Assembly (NCBI RefSeq): GCF_028736175.1
Contig: NZ_CP117880.1
Span: 124,001 to 188,000, forward strand
Source: Sphingobacterium oryzagri
GTDB lineage: Bacteria; Bacteroidota; Bacteroidia; Sphingobacteriales; Sphingobacteriaceae
Direction of reading: 5' to 3'
DNA length: 64,000 bases
Shown: in pieces, positions 17,775 to 26,666 of the stretch
Position numbering within the stretch: the first letter of the stretch is position 1
Layout of the letters: each line of letters begins with the position of its first letter
The notes under the pieces: model-generated
The model's input: the letters and a program-made list of their open reading frames with translations, nothing else
What the model was told of the DNA's origin: nothing
Database searches by the model: none
Position numbers and translations under genes: made by a program

Positions 17775-18686
17775 TTAATGCGTTTTATTTTTTGTCAACC
17801 TTTTCAAGCCAAAACGGATTAAGCGCTCGAGTAAAGATCCTTTGCGATGCGCATAAAAATGTTTGATAGCCTCGTAAGCCTTTTCATGTTCTCGGATCTC
17901 ATTTGGAAAATATTTCATCTTCCGATGGGCCAGTTGCACATAATATACGTTATCGGCATCTGAATGCGTGCCGGAACCATCCGTTCCGATATTTTGCACC
18001 ATCGATTCTCGTGGATAAAGCACCAAGCCGTCGTTTTTAAATACGGAGAGGTACCATCGGATGGCCCAAGAGTTTATTTTTCCTGCTTTAAAGGCTTTTA
18101 CCTGTTTCCAAAAATTTTCTGTCCCATCAATGCTAAAATGTTTGATATCTTGTCGATCGAAATTCGCTGTCAACCGATTAATGTCTGGATCAAATTGATC
18201 CCACGCGCGTTTCCAGGTCGCCCATCCCCAGCTATTGGCCACACGAAAGAAAAACGATTTGGGAAGACGTTTCGGGTTAGCCACCGGATACATATAACCA
18301 CTAATTTCCATGACGCGCGTTTCATCTTGATAGCGTAGCAAGGCGTCGTTAAAATAGGTCAAGGCATATGGCGCTGTCTCTAGATCGTCTTCCAGCACAA
18401 TTGCCTGTCCGTGTTCGTTCATGATCTTCGTCACGCCGTCGATCACATTGTCCGCTAATCCCCAATTTCGGCGACGTTCGATGATCGTAATATGTTTGAA
18501 ATTCCAGGGTTCTCGGATAATCGATCGCACTTCATTTACCGCTTCAACCGAATCGGCATTTTTGGACGCGTCGGATATGATGTAGAGCAGCGAGTCAGCC
18601 GCTAGAAAATTCTTTTCCAGCGCCGCCAACGTTCTACGTGTATGCTTGGGTCTATTGTAGACAAATAAAATGATCGGTGCTAACAT
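17775..18686 (-). CDS. glycosyltransferase, GT2-like sugar transferase
   Basis: 303 residues. The N-terminus APIILFVYNRPKHTRRTL, the acidic cluster VLEDDLETAP and the block NSWGWATWKRAW are typical of a Bacteroidota glycosyltransferase family found in surface-polysaccharide clusters. I choose the ATG at 18686: the reading frame is open further to 18722, but a TAnnTTTG element lies at 18711-18718, between the two. The acceptor is unknown. Confidence 0.88.
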   Translation of the reverse strand: MLAPIILFVYNRPKHTRRTLAALEKNFLAADSLLYIISDASKNADSVEAVNEVRSIIREPWNFKHITIIERRRNWGLADNVIDGVTKIMNEHGQAIVLEDDLETAPYALTYFNDALLRYQDETRVMEISGYMYPVANPKRLPKSFFFRVANSWGWATWKRAWDQFDPDINRLTANFDRQDIKHFSIDGTENFWKQVKAFKAGKINSWAIRWYLSVFKNDGLVLYPRESMVQNIGTDGSGTHSDADNVYYVQLAHRKMKYFPNEIREHEKAYEAIKHFYAHRKGSLLERLIRFGLKRLTKNKTH

Positions 18687-18710
18687 CGATAAAAAATCAT
18701 TCCTCAAAAC

Positions 18711-18718
18711 CAAAGATA
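18711..18718 (-). promoter_or_regulatory. -7 promoter element of the minus-strand glycosyltransferase
   Basis: On the minus strand TATCTTTG fits TAnnTTTG, 24 nt before the ATG at 18686. It supports that start over longer versions. Confidence 0.5.
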
Positions 18719-18772
18719 ACATTTATTCCTGCTTTGGGGACTTTTCAGCTCTTTTTCTCCGTTTCCAATTAA

Positions 18773-18780
18773 TATCTTTG
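18773..18780 (+). promoter_or_regulatory. -7 promoter element of the flippase operon
   Basis: TATCTTTG fits TAnnTTTG, 25 nt before the ATG at 18806. The divergent glycosyltransferase carries the identical octamer about 55 bp away. Confidence 0.5.
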
Positions 18781-18805
18781 TTTACCTTGTCAGGAAGAAA
18801 TTGTC

Positions 18806-20257
18806 ATGAGCGAAAACGCAAAGCAGCATACGTTAAAAGGGTTATTTTGGAATGCTATCGATCGGTTTGGCAACCAGTTGGTTACTACCGCCGTGGGTAT
18901 TATTACGGCGCGCATCCTTACGCCGGATGATTTCGGTGTGTTGGCCGTGCTAATCATTTTCACCACGATAGCGACAACATTTGTAGATAGCGGACTGGCA
19001 ACCTCTTTGGTTCGGTCGCCAGTGGTGGATGACAAAGATTATTCCAGTATGTTTGTGTTCAATCTGCTGGTCAGTCTCACACTTTACTTCCTGCTGTTTT
19101 TCGCGGCGCCTTACATCGAGCGGTTTAACGGTATTGATAACCTGGCGCTTTATGCCCGCGTGCTTTTTATACAGCTTGTTGTACACTCTTTGGGGATCGT
19201 GCAATATGTCAAATTGCTAAAGAAATATGCATTTAAAGAGACGGCACGTATCAATGTACTGGCCGTGATGCTGTCTGGAAGTTTAGTTATTGGCCTGGCT
19301 CTATTTGGATTCGGTGTGTGGGCGATTCTTCTGCAGCCTGTTAGCTATTCGTTTTTTCGCACGGCTATGCTATGGTTTTGGGGAGACTGGCGTTTGGATC
19401 TTACGTTTTCGGGCAACGTCTTGAAAAAACACTTGGGCTTTTCACTATCGTTCATGTTCGGGAGTATGTTGGGCAAAGTTTTTTCCCAAAGTTACTATGC
19501 ATTTATCGGTAAGCACTTTTCGCTCGCACAGACGGGATTTTACTTGCAAGCCAATAAATGGGGGGAGACGCCTAATATGTTGATTTCATCTATTATTCAA
19601 GGCACGACCTTGTCGACACTGGCACCTATTCAAGATGATTATCCACGCTTTTTAAACGCATGCCGCAAGTCGATGAAGAGCCTTGGTTTTGTTCTTTTTC
19701 CGGTTAGTTTGTGTGCCATTGCTGTCGCCAAACCGGCTTTTATCTATGTACTTTCTGATAAGTGGGCGCCTTCTATTTTATATTTTCAGCTTTTGTGTTT
19801 TGCCGGGTTATTTATTTCGCTTACCGACCTGAATGTCAACTTTTTAAATATCAAGGGTAAGTCGAATTACACCCTGTGGCTGGAAATCATCAAGATCACC
19901 ACGGCGGTGGCGGTGCTATTAGCGACTTATCGATTCGGTATATTGTATATTATCTTTGGCCAGATCGGCATTCGGATACTCTTTTTCGGCATAAGCAGTG
20001 TTTTTAGCGGAAAAATTTATGGATATTCTTTTTTTCGACAACTCGCCGACCTCTTTCCACCATTTTTTCTTAGTGCCATTGCCTTCGCCGCAGCCATGGC
20101 GCCGGTCTATTTCTTTCCGAATCTGCCACATTTGGCAATGCTGTGCATACAAAGTACTATATTCGTAGGTATATATATAAGTGGCAATCATTTAACTGGG
20201 AATGAAATCTGGTTGGAGTTGCTGCAAATGGGTAAAAATAAATTAGCAAAGCGATAA
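18806..20257 (+). CDS. polysaccharide flippase, MOP superfamily (Wzx-like)
   Basis: 483 residues with about 12-14 membrane helices. It opens with the LFWNAIDRFGNQLVTTAVGIITARIL region and the LTPDDFGVLAV loop typical of polysaccharide-biosynthesis flippases (PST/Wzx type). It should move lipid-linked glycan repeat units across the inner membrane. It is the first gene of a tight operon: 4 nt separate it from the asparagine-synthase-like gene, which overlaps the CapA-like gene. Confidence 0.93.
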   Translation: MSENAKQHTLKGLFWNAIDRFGNQLVTTAVGIITARILTPDDFGVLAVLIIFTTIATTFVDSGLATSLVRSPVVDDKDYSSMFVFNLLVSLTLYFLLFFAAPYIERFNGIDNLALYARVLFIQLVVHSLGIVQYVKLLKKYAFKETARINVLAVMLSGSLVIGLALFGFGVWAILLQPVSYSFFRTAMLWFWGDWRLDLTFSGNVLKKHLGFSLSFMFGSMLGKVFSQSYYAFIGKHFSLAQTGFYLQANKWGETPNMLISSIIQGTTLSTLAPIQDDYPRFLNACRKSMKSLGFVLFPVSLCAIAVAKPAFIYVLSDKWAPSILYFQLLCFAGLFISLTDLNVNFLNIKGKSNYTLWLEIIKITTAVAVLLATYRFGILYIIFGQIGIRILFFGISSVFSGKIYGYSFFRQLADLFPPFFLSAIAFAAAMAPVYFFPNLPHLAMLCIQSTIFVGIYISGNHLTGNEIWLELLQMGKNKLAKR

Positions 20258-20261
20258 ATAG

Positions 20262-21623
20262 ATGGAAGTTGCAAAAGGCAATTGGATAGGATATGGAACG
20301 ATTTTTTACCACGAGCAAAACGGGAAATTTGCTAGCAATATTGAAGAGGTAATCGATTATGCGGCGCTCGAAATCGATCAACAGGGGCTGGCGGCCTATC
20401 TGGATTATGGCTATTGTGTTTTTGGCCATACGCCAGTTAAGCATGTAAAATACCTTTTGCCTAATGAATCGCTCCATCTGGAAAATGGTAAGCTTCGTGT
20501 GCTAAAGTCGGCCGATACGATTGTGCATAAGTTGGGCATTACCACGAGCGAAGACGACGTTTTTGGCTTGTTGGAGCAGGCCGTTAATGGTTGGGCCGCC
20601 GGTTTTTCGGAAGATATTTTGATCCCGACAAGCGGCGGTTTTGATTCTCGATTGATGAATGTGTTAGTGCACGATAAAAGTAGAATACGCTCGTACACCT
20701 ATGGAACGTCTTTCGACCAAAACCAGTCGCGTGAAGCCGTGTATGCCGAGTTGTTAGCACAGCGCTTGGGCACGCATTGGAATCGCGTGGACCTTGGTAC
20801 GTTTAATAATTATATCGATCAATGGTATCCGCTGTTTGGGCCAACTGTTGGCGCATCGGGCACGTACCACATGGAGTTTTACGAAAAGATCGCTGCGATG
20901 GAAAACCAGCGTAAACTTCAGCTGTTGAGCGGAATTATTGGCGACGCCTGGGCCGGAGCAGTCAATGTGCCGGTGATTAACGATGTCAGCGACTATTTGA
21001 AGCTTGGTTACACGCATGGCATGCGTGCGGATGCTTCGTTGGCTACCGGTGTAAACTACCACGATCTTGTCGAATCGATCTACACCGATCAACGCGAAGC
21101 GTTAGCATTGCCTTCTTATCGCATTATTACGGCTATGCGTACCAAGATGATGTTGCTACAATACCTTATCAAAGTTCCAGCGGCCTATGGCTTTGCGGGC
21201 TACTCGCCATTTATAGAAGAAGAAATCGCTTTGGCCATGCTTAATCTACCTGCCGAACGCAAATTGAACCGGCAATGGCAACGTGATTTTTTTGAGAAAA
21301 ATCATGTGCTTTTTGAAGCAGAAAAACATACATATACCTACCAAAATACGTTAAACTATTACGCCTTACTGCATACGCCGTTACCACCGCTTAACGTGGA
21401 GGTCTTAAAAGAAGTCATTAATCCGAAATACCTGCACTGGATCAACAGCCGTATTGCGACCATTGGAAAAAAAGAACGGATATTCCAACAGTTAATGCAC
21501 ATGCCCAAGGTAAAAGAAGTGCTCAAAATGCTAGGCTTTAAGAATGGTTTATTGCAAGCTTATTTTGCGTACATCACAATAAAACCGATCGAAATGATGT
21601 TAACAAAAAGAAATGCGTCATAA
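20262..21623 (+). CDS. asparagine-synthase-like amidotransferase without the N-terminal Cys
   Basis: 453 residues. The C-terminal ATP-pyrophosphatase domain has the PP-loop SGGFDSR (residues 124-130) and the conserved GIIGDAWAG region. The N-terminal part is a shortened Gln-hydrolase-like domain (VFGHTPVKHVKYLLPNESLHL) but the protein starts Met-Glu-Val, so Cys2, the nucleophile of real AsnB, is missing. There is no room to extend the start because the flippase stops at 20257. Such proteins in glycan clusters are thought to form amides on sugar acids or other cell-surface substrates, probably with ammonia from elsewhere. Substrate unknown. Confidence 0.8.
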   Translation: MEVAKGNWIGYGTIFYHEQNGKFASNIEEVIDYAALEIDQQGLAAYLDYGYCVFGHTPVKHVKYLLPNESLHLENGKLRVLKSADTIVHKLGITTSEDDVFGLLEQAVNGWAAGFSEDILIPTSGGFDSRLMNVLVHDKSRIRSYTYGTSFDQNQSREAVYAELLAQRLGTHWNRVDLGTFNNYIDQWYPLFGPTVGASGTYHMEFYEKIAAMENQRKLQLLSGIIGDAWAGAVNVPVINDVSDYLKLGYTHGMRADASLATGVNYHDLVESIYTDQREALALPSYRIITAMRTKMMLLQYLIKVPAAYGFAGYSPFIEEEIALAMLNLPAERKLNRQWQRDFFEKNHVLFEAEKHTYTYQNTLNYYALLHTPLPPLNVEVLKEVINPKYLHWINSRIATIGKKERIFQQLMHMPKVKEVLKMLGFKNGLLQAYFAYITIKPIEMMLTKRNAS

Positions 21624-22716
21624 ATTACTTTTTGTCGGCGATGTTGTCTTACAAAGCCAGCCGATATTTTCTGATGATCTAAAAAGCTTGATGGCGGAGC
21701 AAGACATCCGTTGTTGTAATGTCGAAGCGCCGCTTGCCGGTTTTGGCCAGGCAATAGCCAAAACTGGACCGTTACTGCAGCAAAGGCCTGAGGCTGCAAC
21801 CTGGTTGCGCGAGCTTGGCTTTGATCTTTTCGCCATGGCAAACAATCATATTTTCGATTATGGGCACGCGGCGATGTCGGCAACGATCGACGCTTTTGGT
21901 GCAGAGCATGTTTTTGGCGTTGGCGATGAAAAAACAGCATACGACCTATTGGTTCGCGAGGTGGATGGTGTTCGTTACGGCTTTGTTGCTTATGCGGAAA
22001 ATGGCTATGGAGCGCTCAGTGGCGATAGTACTAGCGGCTATGCCTGGGTGAATCATGCGCGCGTTAATGCAGATCTCCAGCGCTTCAAACAAACGGTAGA
22101 TTTGCTCATCGCGCAGGTACATGCTGGCGTGGAAATGTTGGATGTGCCTATTCCAGAGTGGCGAGAGCGCTACCGTGCTTTAATCGACGCGGGCGCAGAT
22201 ATCGTTATCGCACATCATCCACATGTGTTGCAAGGATATGAGTGTTATCAGGATAAATACATCGTATACAGCTTAGGCAATTTTTACTTTGATGGTATTT
22301 CTGACGCACCAGCATGGAAAAAGGGCGGTGTGCTCACGTTGGAAATCGATAATGGACAGTTGTGCAATTTACAGTTGCGTGTGGTTGAAAAAGAGGGCGC
22401 AAGCCTTTCGTTATTACCAGCAGCGCAAGCGCAGCCGCTTATTGATACGTTGAATAGCAAGCTTGCCGATGAAAAGGCTTATATTGCTTACGTTGATACG
22501 ATAGCACTCAAGGAATGGGATAAGCATCACGCCAATTATTACGCAAAGGCTTTTAATGGTTTGGCAAGCTATTCGCTGAAAGCGCTGCTTAAGCATGTGA
22601 AGCGATTGGTATTTAATCGAAAAATCGATTACAGCTTGTTGTGGCACAATATGGAGATTGAAAGCAATTTCTGGATAGCCCGCAGGGCCATCCAGAAACG
22701 TCATAAAAAGCCGTAA
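21613..22716 (+). CDS. CapA family metallophosphoesterase-like protein
   Basis: 367 residues with the CapA/PgsA motif series: FVGDVVL (residues 6-12), NVEAPL, ANNHIFDYG, HAGVEM, HHPHVLQGYE and YSLGNFYFD. These build the two-metal site of the fold. CapA proteins were first found in poly-gamma-glutamate capsule synthesis, but many sit in polysaccharide loci. No membrane anchor or signal peptide is visible, unlike Bacillus CapA, so it should act in the cytoplasm. It overlaps the upstream gene by 11 nt. Its stop codon directly abuts the stop codon of the convergent deoR-type gene. Confidence 0.88.
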   Translation: MRHKLLFVGDVVLQSQPIFSDDLKSLMAEQDIRCCNVEAPLAGFGQAIAKTGPLLQQRPEAATWLRELGFDLFAMANNHIFDYGHAAMSATIDAFGAEHVFGVGDEKTAYDLLVREVDGVRYGFVAYAENGYGALSGDSTSGYAWVNHARVNADLQRFKQTVDLLIAQVHAGVEMLDVPIPEWRERYRALIDAGADIVIAHHPHVLQGYECYQDKYIVYSLGNFYFDGISDAPAWKKGGVLTLEIDNGQLCNLQLRVVEKEGASLSLLPAAQAQPLIDTLNSKLADEKAYIAYVDTIALKEWDKHHANYYAKAFNGLASYSLKALLKHVKRLVFNRKIDYSLLWHNMEIESNFWIARRAIQKRHKKP

Positions 22717-23460
22717 CTAGATCACTTCGATCTGCTTTGCAAACTCCCGTAGTTTGGGATGATTCGGATCAAGATCGGTCACCAAGTAAGAAACGTCGCG
22801 TAAAGGAGCGACACGCATTTTCTGGTTTGAGTTTAATTTTTCCGTAATACTTAAGATCGCCAGATTTTTAGAGCATTTTATCATGGCGCGTTTAATTTGT
22901 ACCACTTCCCAATCGGAGTCGGTAATGCCTTCGTCTAGCGAAAGGCTGTTGGTGCCCAATAAGCAGAGATCTACCCGTAGATCGGATAATTCATTGATCA
23001 CCTGTGCACCGGTCACAATATTGGTGTTACGCGATAATTTTCCGCCAATCAAGATAACGTCAATATTCTCTTTTTCTGCAAGCTCTAATGCAACGAGTGG
23101 GCTAATGGTAAAGAATGTACATTGAATATCATTGGGCACAAGGCGGGCTAACTCGATCATGGTTGTTCCGCCACCCACCAAAACCGTCATACCACTTTTT
23201 ATTAACGAGATGGCTTTTTTTGCGATGTCTTTCTTAGATTCTTTGGCGTAGACATTTCCTTCCTGAAAAGGGAATTGAAAAGATTTAGACAATGCTCCGC
23301 CATATACTTTTAATACCTGACCATTTTCCGCCAGCTCATTGAGATCTCGTCGTATGGTGTCTTCAGACACGTTAAGTTGTACGCTTAGGTCAGACGATAA
23401 AACTTTGTTGTGCAAATTTATTTGGTGGATAATATACGCTTGTCTTTCTTCCTTTAACAT
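22717..23460 (-). CDS. DeoR/GlpR family transcriptional regulator
   Basis: 247 residues. The N-terminal winged helix (ERQAYIIHQIN...VSEDTIRRDLNELAENGQVLKVYGGAL) is the DeoR signature. The C-terminal sensor domain has the sugar-phosphate-binding pieces GGGTTMIELARL and GG-containing LIGGKLSRNTN, then LGTNSLSLDEGITDSDWEV. Members repress sugar catabolism genes and respond to phosphorylated sugars. No sugar operon is adjacent, so the target is probably elsewhere. It follows the repeat-protein gene after 37 nt on the same strand. Confidence 0.92.
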   Translation of the reverse strand: MLKEERQAYIIHQINLHNKVLSSDLSVQLNVSEDTIRRDLNELAENGQVLKVYGGALSKSFQFPFQEGNVYAKESKKDIAKKAISLIKSGMTVLVGGGTTMIELARLVPNDIQCTFFTISPLVALELAEKENIDVILIGGKLSRNTNIVTGAQVINELSDLRVDLCLLGTNSLSLDEGITDSDWEVVQIKRAMIKCSKNLAILSITEKLNSNQKMRVAPLRDVSYLVTDLDPNHPKLREFAKQIEVI

Positions 23461-23497
23461 AATTCAATCGATTAATTGTTGATAGCTATACTTGATT

Positions 23498-24793
23498 TTA
23501 TGCAGACGGATCTTCGTCAGTTGGTTTATTTTTTGTAACGCCCGCTTTAAATCGCGGTTTGAAACCTGCGGGTTTTGATGCTGGCGTTTGTTGTTCTTTC
23601 AGCGGCTCTTCCGGCACTTCGCTTGCGTTCGCTGCGTTTTCGGCAGGTTCCTTTTGCTCATCGGCTGTTTTTGTCACGCCCGCTTTAAATCGCGGTTTGA
23701 AACCTGCGGGTTTTGATGCTGGCGTTTGTTGTTCTTTCAATGGCTCTTCCGGCACTTCGCTTGCTTTGGTCACGTCTTCAGCTGCTTCCTTTTGCTCATC
23801 GGCTGTTTTTGTCACGCCGGCTTTAAATCGCGGTTTGAAACCTGCGGGTTTTGATGCTGGCGTTTGCTGTTCTTTCAACTGCTCTTCGGGCACTTCGCTT
23901 GCGTTCGCTGCGTTTTCGGCAGTTTCGTTTTGCTCGTCGGCTGTTTTTGTCACGCCGGCTTTAAATCGCGGTTTGAAACCTGCGGGTTTTGATGCTGGCG
24001 TTTGCTGTTCTTTCAACCACTGTTCCGGCACTTGGCTTGCGTTCGCTGCGTTTTCGGCAGGTTCGTTTTGCTCGTCGGCTGTTTTTGTCACGCCGGCTTT
24101 AAATCGCGGTTTGAAACCCGCGGGTTTTGATGCTGGCGATTGCTGTTCTTTCAACGGCTGTTCCGGCACTTCGCTTGCTTCCGCTGCGTTTTCGGCAGGT
24201 TTGTTTTGCTCGTCGGCTGTTTTTGTCACGCCGGCTTTAAATCGCGGTTTGAAACCCGCGGGTTTTGACGCTGGCGTCTGCTGTTCTTTCAACGACTGTT
24301 CCGGCACTTCGCTTGCTTCCGCTGCGTTATCGGGCCGTTCGGTAATATCGGGAGTTGTTTCTTGGGTTTTTACAGAACCTGCTTTAAATCGCGGCTTGAA
24401 ACCTGTTGGTTTAGCCAATGGCGCTGCTTCTTCTTCCGCCGCATCGTCGGCATTGTCTTCGGGTTGTGGCTTGTTTTCCGCTGCCGGCTTGGCTACTGCT
24501 GCCTTAAATCGCGGCTTGAAGCCCGTTGCCTTTACCGTGCTATCCGCGGCAATTCTTGCAATAGCTGGCGCAGCATTTGTCGAGGGCCGATTTTCTGTAA
24601 TCGACGTTTCAGTATCGATCAATAAATACTGTTTACGCAATTTATTAAACCAGAATTTCTTTGTATGATCGAAACTTTTCTCCCCCATTTGGGCATAATG
24701 CAGCCGAAATTCTTCATATAAAGAACGCTCATGCTGCTGTAACAGCGCAATGTCTATTTTCTTTTTCGCAAAAAAATCCTCAAATGTCGTCAT
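23498..24793 (-). CDS. protein with an N-terminal helical domain and eight KPRFKA repeats
   Basis: 431 residues. Residues 1-55 form a charged, probably helical domain (FEDFFAKKKIDIALLQQHERSLYEEF, FWFNKLRKQYLL). The rest is low-complexity and probably disordered: eight copies of G-F-K-P-R-F-K-A, the last six spaced by exactly 46 residues and separated by acidic/Gln/Ala-rich linkers (EQQTPASKP, TADEQ, ENAA-AS-VPE). I know no function. The pattern suggests a flexible scaffold with repeated basic-aromatic docking motifs for nucleic acid or protein. I chose the ATG at 24793 over an in-frame TTG at 24799. Confidence 0.8.
   Translation of the reverse strand: MTTFEDFFAKKKIDIALLQQHERSLYEEFRLHYAQMGEKSFDHTKKFWFNKLRKQYLLIDTETSITENRPSTNAAPAIARIAADSTVKATGFKPRFKAAVAKPAAENKPQPEDNADDAAEEEAAPLAKPTGFKPRFKAGSVKTQETTPDITERPDNAAEASEVPEQSLKEQQTPASKPAGFKPRFKAGVTKTADEQNKPAENAAEASEVPEQPLKEQQSPASKPAGFKPRFKAGVTKTADEQNEPAENAANASQVPEQWLKEQQTPASKPAGFKPRFKAGVTKTADEQNETAENAANASEVPEEQLKEQQTPASKPAGFKPRFKAGVTKTADEQKEAAEDVTKASEVPEEPLKEQQTPASKPAGFKPRFKAGVTKTADEQKEPAENAANASEVPEEPLKEQQTPASKPAGFKPRFKAGVTKNKPTDEDPSA
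23541..24530 (-). repeat. tandem coding repeat, 138-bp unit
   Basis: The conserved block encoding GFKPRFKAG recurs with its plus-strand left edge at 23541, 23679, 23817, 23955, 24093 and 24231 (exactly 138 bp each), then after 147 and 120 bp in two diverged copies. The period is a multiple of three throughout, so copy-number change keeps the frame. The high identity suggests recent expansion or gene conversion. Confidence 0.95.
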
Positions 24794-24905
24794 CTCCAAG
24801 CGATAAATTTAGGAAATAATAATAAAATCTCTAGCAATTTTGTAGAGAAATACCGGGATCTTGCGGGTGCGTAAATTCTACTCGCGAAAATGCGACCTTA
24901 TTTAA

Positions 24906-24934
24906 CAAAAAAAGAGAGAAATAAATTCTCTCTC
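24906..24934 (-). terminator. yebC terminator
   Basis: Read on the minus strand, an 8-bp stem (AGAGAGAA/TTCTCTCT) with a 5-nt loop is followed by T7. Confidence 0.75.
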
Positions 24935-24958
24935 TTTTATCATCTGTGGTGTCAACCG

Positions 24959-25684
24959 TTAATCCATGTTGTGATAAACCGCTTGCACATCATCGTCTTC
25001 CTCAATTTTATCGATCATTTTCAACACATCGGCAGCCTGATCTTCGGTCAAGGTGGTGTGCGAAAGAGAAATGCGCTCCAATTTGGCCGATGTTACTTCG
25101 ATTCCTTTTTCTTCCAGGAGGCTTTGCATATTCCCAAAATCTTCAAATGAAGTCTGTACTACGACAACATCATTGCCTTCTTCGTCGGCTTCTACATAAA
25201 GCTCTTCCAAACCGCCATCAATGAGTTCCAACTCCATTTCCTCTACATCAAGATCTTCTGCGGCATTAAACCGGAAGATGGATTTCCGTTGAAAAATAAA
25301 GTCTAGCGAACCCGTTTTTCCGAGCGAACCGCCTGCTTTGGTAAAGTAACTTCTGATATTGCCTACGGTACGGTTGGTATTATCCGTCGCTGTCTCGATG
25401 AGAACCGGTACACCGTGCGGGCCATATCCTTCGTAAACGTATTCCTCGTAGCCTTTAGCATCTTTTTCTGAAGCGCGTTTTATGGCCGCTTCTACGCGAT
25501 CTTTTGGCATGTTTACCGCTTTCGAGTTTTGAATAGCGGTGCGCAGGCGCGAGTTGTTTTCCGGGTGTGGACCGCCTTCTTTAACGGCCATTGCAATTTC
25601 TTTTCCTAAACGTGTAAATTGCACGGCCATTTTGGCCCAGCGCTTAAATTTTCTTTCTTTTCTGAATTCAAAGGCTCTACCCAT
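24959..25684 (-). CDS. yebC: YebC/PmpR family protein
   Basis: 241 residues. The N-terminus MGRAFEFRKERKFKRWAKMA and the conserved block ENNSRLRTAIQNSKAVNMPKD mark the family, with the acidic middle domain (YEGYGPHGVPVLIE) after it. Members have been described as DNA-binding regulators and, more recently, as factors that ease ribosome stalling at proline-rich stretches. I start at the ATG at 25684. It overlaps the upstream dehydrogenase gene by 8 nt, so they form one transcript. Confidence 0.95.
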   Translation of the reverse strand: MGRAFEFRKERKFKRWAKMAVQFTRLGKEIAMAVKEGGPHPENNSRLRTAIQNSKAVNMPKDRVEAAIKRASEKDAKGYEEYVYEGYGPHGVPVLIETATDNTNRTVGNIRSYFTKAGGSLGKTGSLDFIFQRKSIFRFNAAEDLDVEEMELELIDGGLEELYVEADEEGNDVVVVQTSFEDFGNMQSLLEEKGIEVTSAKLERISLSHTTLTEDQAADVLKMIDKIEEDDDVQAVYHNMD

Positions 25685-26633
25685 GCTGTAAGTTTGTTTT
25701 GAGATTTTCAATCATGTCTTTCGTCATGGCTTCCAAATCAAAAGTCGGTTGCCAGCCCCAATCATTTCGTGCGTAGGTATCATCGATACTCGCCGGCCAA
25801 GAGTCGGCAATCGCTTGTCGTGGGTCATTTTCAACATAAGACAGCTCAAAATTAGGAAGAATTTTTTTAATTTCTTCTGCAATCTGTGCCGGCGTAAAAG
25901 ATATACCACTGAGGTTATAGCTCGACCGGATGCGCAGCTTTTCTGCGGGAGCATCCATTAATTCGATCGTTCCGCGAACAGCATCTTGCATATAAAGCAT
26001 GGGTAACTCCGTGTTGGCCGAAAGAAAACTTGCATATTTACCGTGCTGAATGGCTTCAAAGAAGATATGCACCGCATAGTCTGTTGTGCCGCCGCCCGGT
26101 GCCGTTTTCCAGGATATAATACCTGGGTAACGAATACTACGGATATCCAATCCATATTTTTTATGGTAATATTCGCAGAGACGCTCTCCGGCAAGTTTAC
26201 TAATTCCGTATATGCTATTCGGATCCATTACGCAATATTGCGCGGTCTGTGTTTTGGGTGAGTGTGGCCCAAAGACCGCAATGGAGCTTGGCCAAAATAT
26301 TTTTTTAATGCCCAGTTCAATTGCGAGATCCAATACGTTTAGCAGACCATTCATATTGAGGTCCCAGGCTTTCTGCGGATATTGCTCGCCAGTAGCCGAT
26401 AACATGGCTGCCAGCAGGTATATTTGCGTCGGTTTATATTTTTCCAACAAGCTTTTTACAGCCCCTTTATCTAATACATTAATCGTTTCAAAAATTTCAC
26501 CATCTTGCAGCGATTTAGGTTCTCTAATATCCGAAGTGATGACGTTTTCGATGCCAAATTTTTGGCGGAGGGCCATAGCCAATTCTGATCCTATTTGACC
26601 ATTTGCCCCAATCATAATTATACGCTCTTTCAT
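25677..26633 (-). CDS. L-threonine 3-dehydrogenase, short-chain (SDR) type
   Basis: 318 residues. The N-terminal NAD-binding GANGQIGS is at residues 9-16, the catalytic Tyr and Lys are in SIYGISKLAGE, and the AAMLSATGEQYPQKAWDLNMNGL block is typical of the SDR threonine dehydrogenases of Bacteroidota and cold-adapted flavobacteria. It oxidises L-threonine to 2-amino-3-oxobutyrate. A generic UDP-sugar epimerase is the alternative but fits less well. A TAnnTTTGC element ends 5 nt before the ATG. Confidence 0.88.
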   Translation of the reverse strand: MKERIIMIGANGQIGSELAMALRQKFGIENVITSDIREPKSLQDGEIFETINVLDKGAVKSLLEKYKPTQIYLLAAMLSATGEQYPQKAWDLNMNGLLNVLDLAIELGIKKIFWPSSIAVFGPHSPKTQTAQYCVMDPNSIYGISKLAGERLCEYYHKKYGLDIRSIRYPGIISWKTAPGGGTTDYAVHIFFEAIQHGKYASFLSANTELPMLYMQDAVRGTIELMDAPAEKLRIRSSYNLSGISFTPAQIAEEIKKILPNFELSYVENDPRQAIADSWPASIDDTYARNDWGWQPTFDLEAMTKDMIENLKTNLQHG

Positions 26634-26638
26634 TGCTG

Positions 26639-26646
26639 CAAAGATA
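26639..26646 (-). promoter_or_regulatory. -7 promoter element of the threonine dehydrogenase, 5 nt before the ATG
   Basis: On the minus strand TATCTTTG followed by C is a full TAnnTTTGC match. With ATG at 26633 the mRNA would be leaderless or nearly so. Confidence 0.5.
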
Positions 26647-26666
26647 GCTCATTTTTTGCGCAACTA

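Noticed and set aside
23541..24530. CRISPR-like regular repeats
   Set aside because: The 138-bp period is uniform, with no variable spacers, and the unit is a multiple of three inside a long reading frame. It is a coding tandem repeat.
23559..24668. Long open frame opposite the KPRFKA repeat gene
   Set aside because: It is the complement of a 138-bp in-frame repeat. One stop-free repeat makes the whole antisense frame open. The encoded Cys/Ser/Phe-rich repeat is not protein-like.
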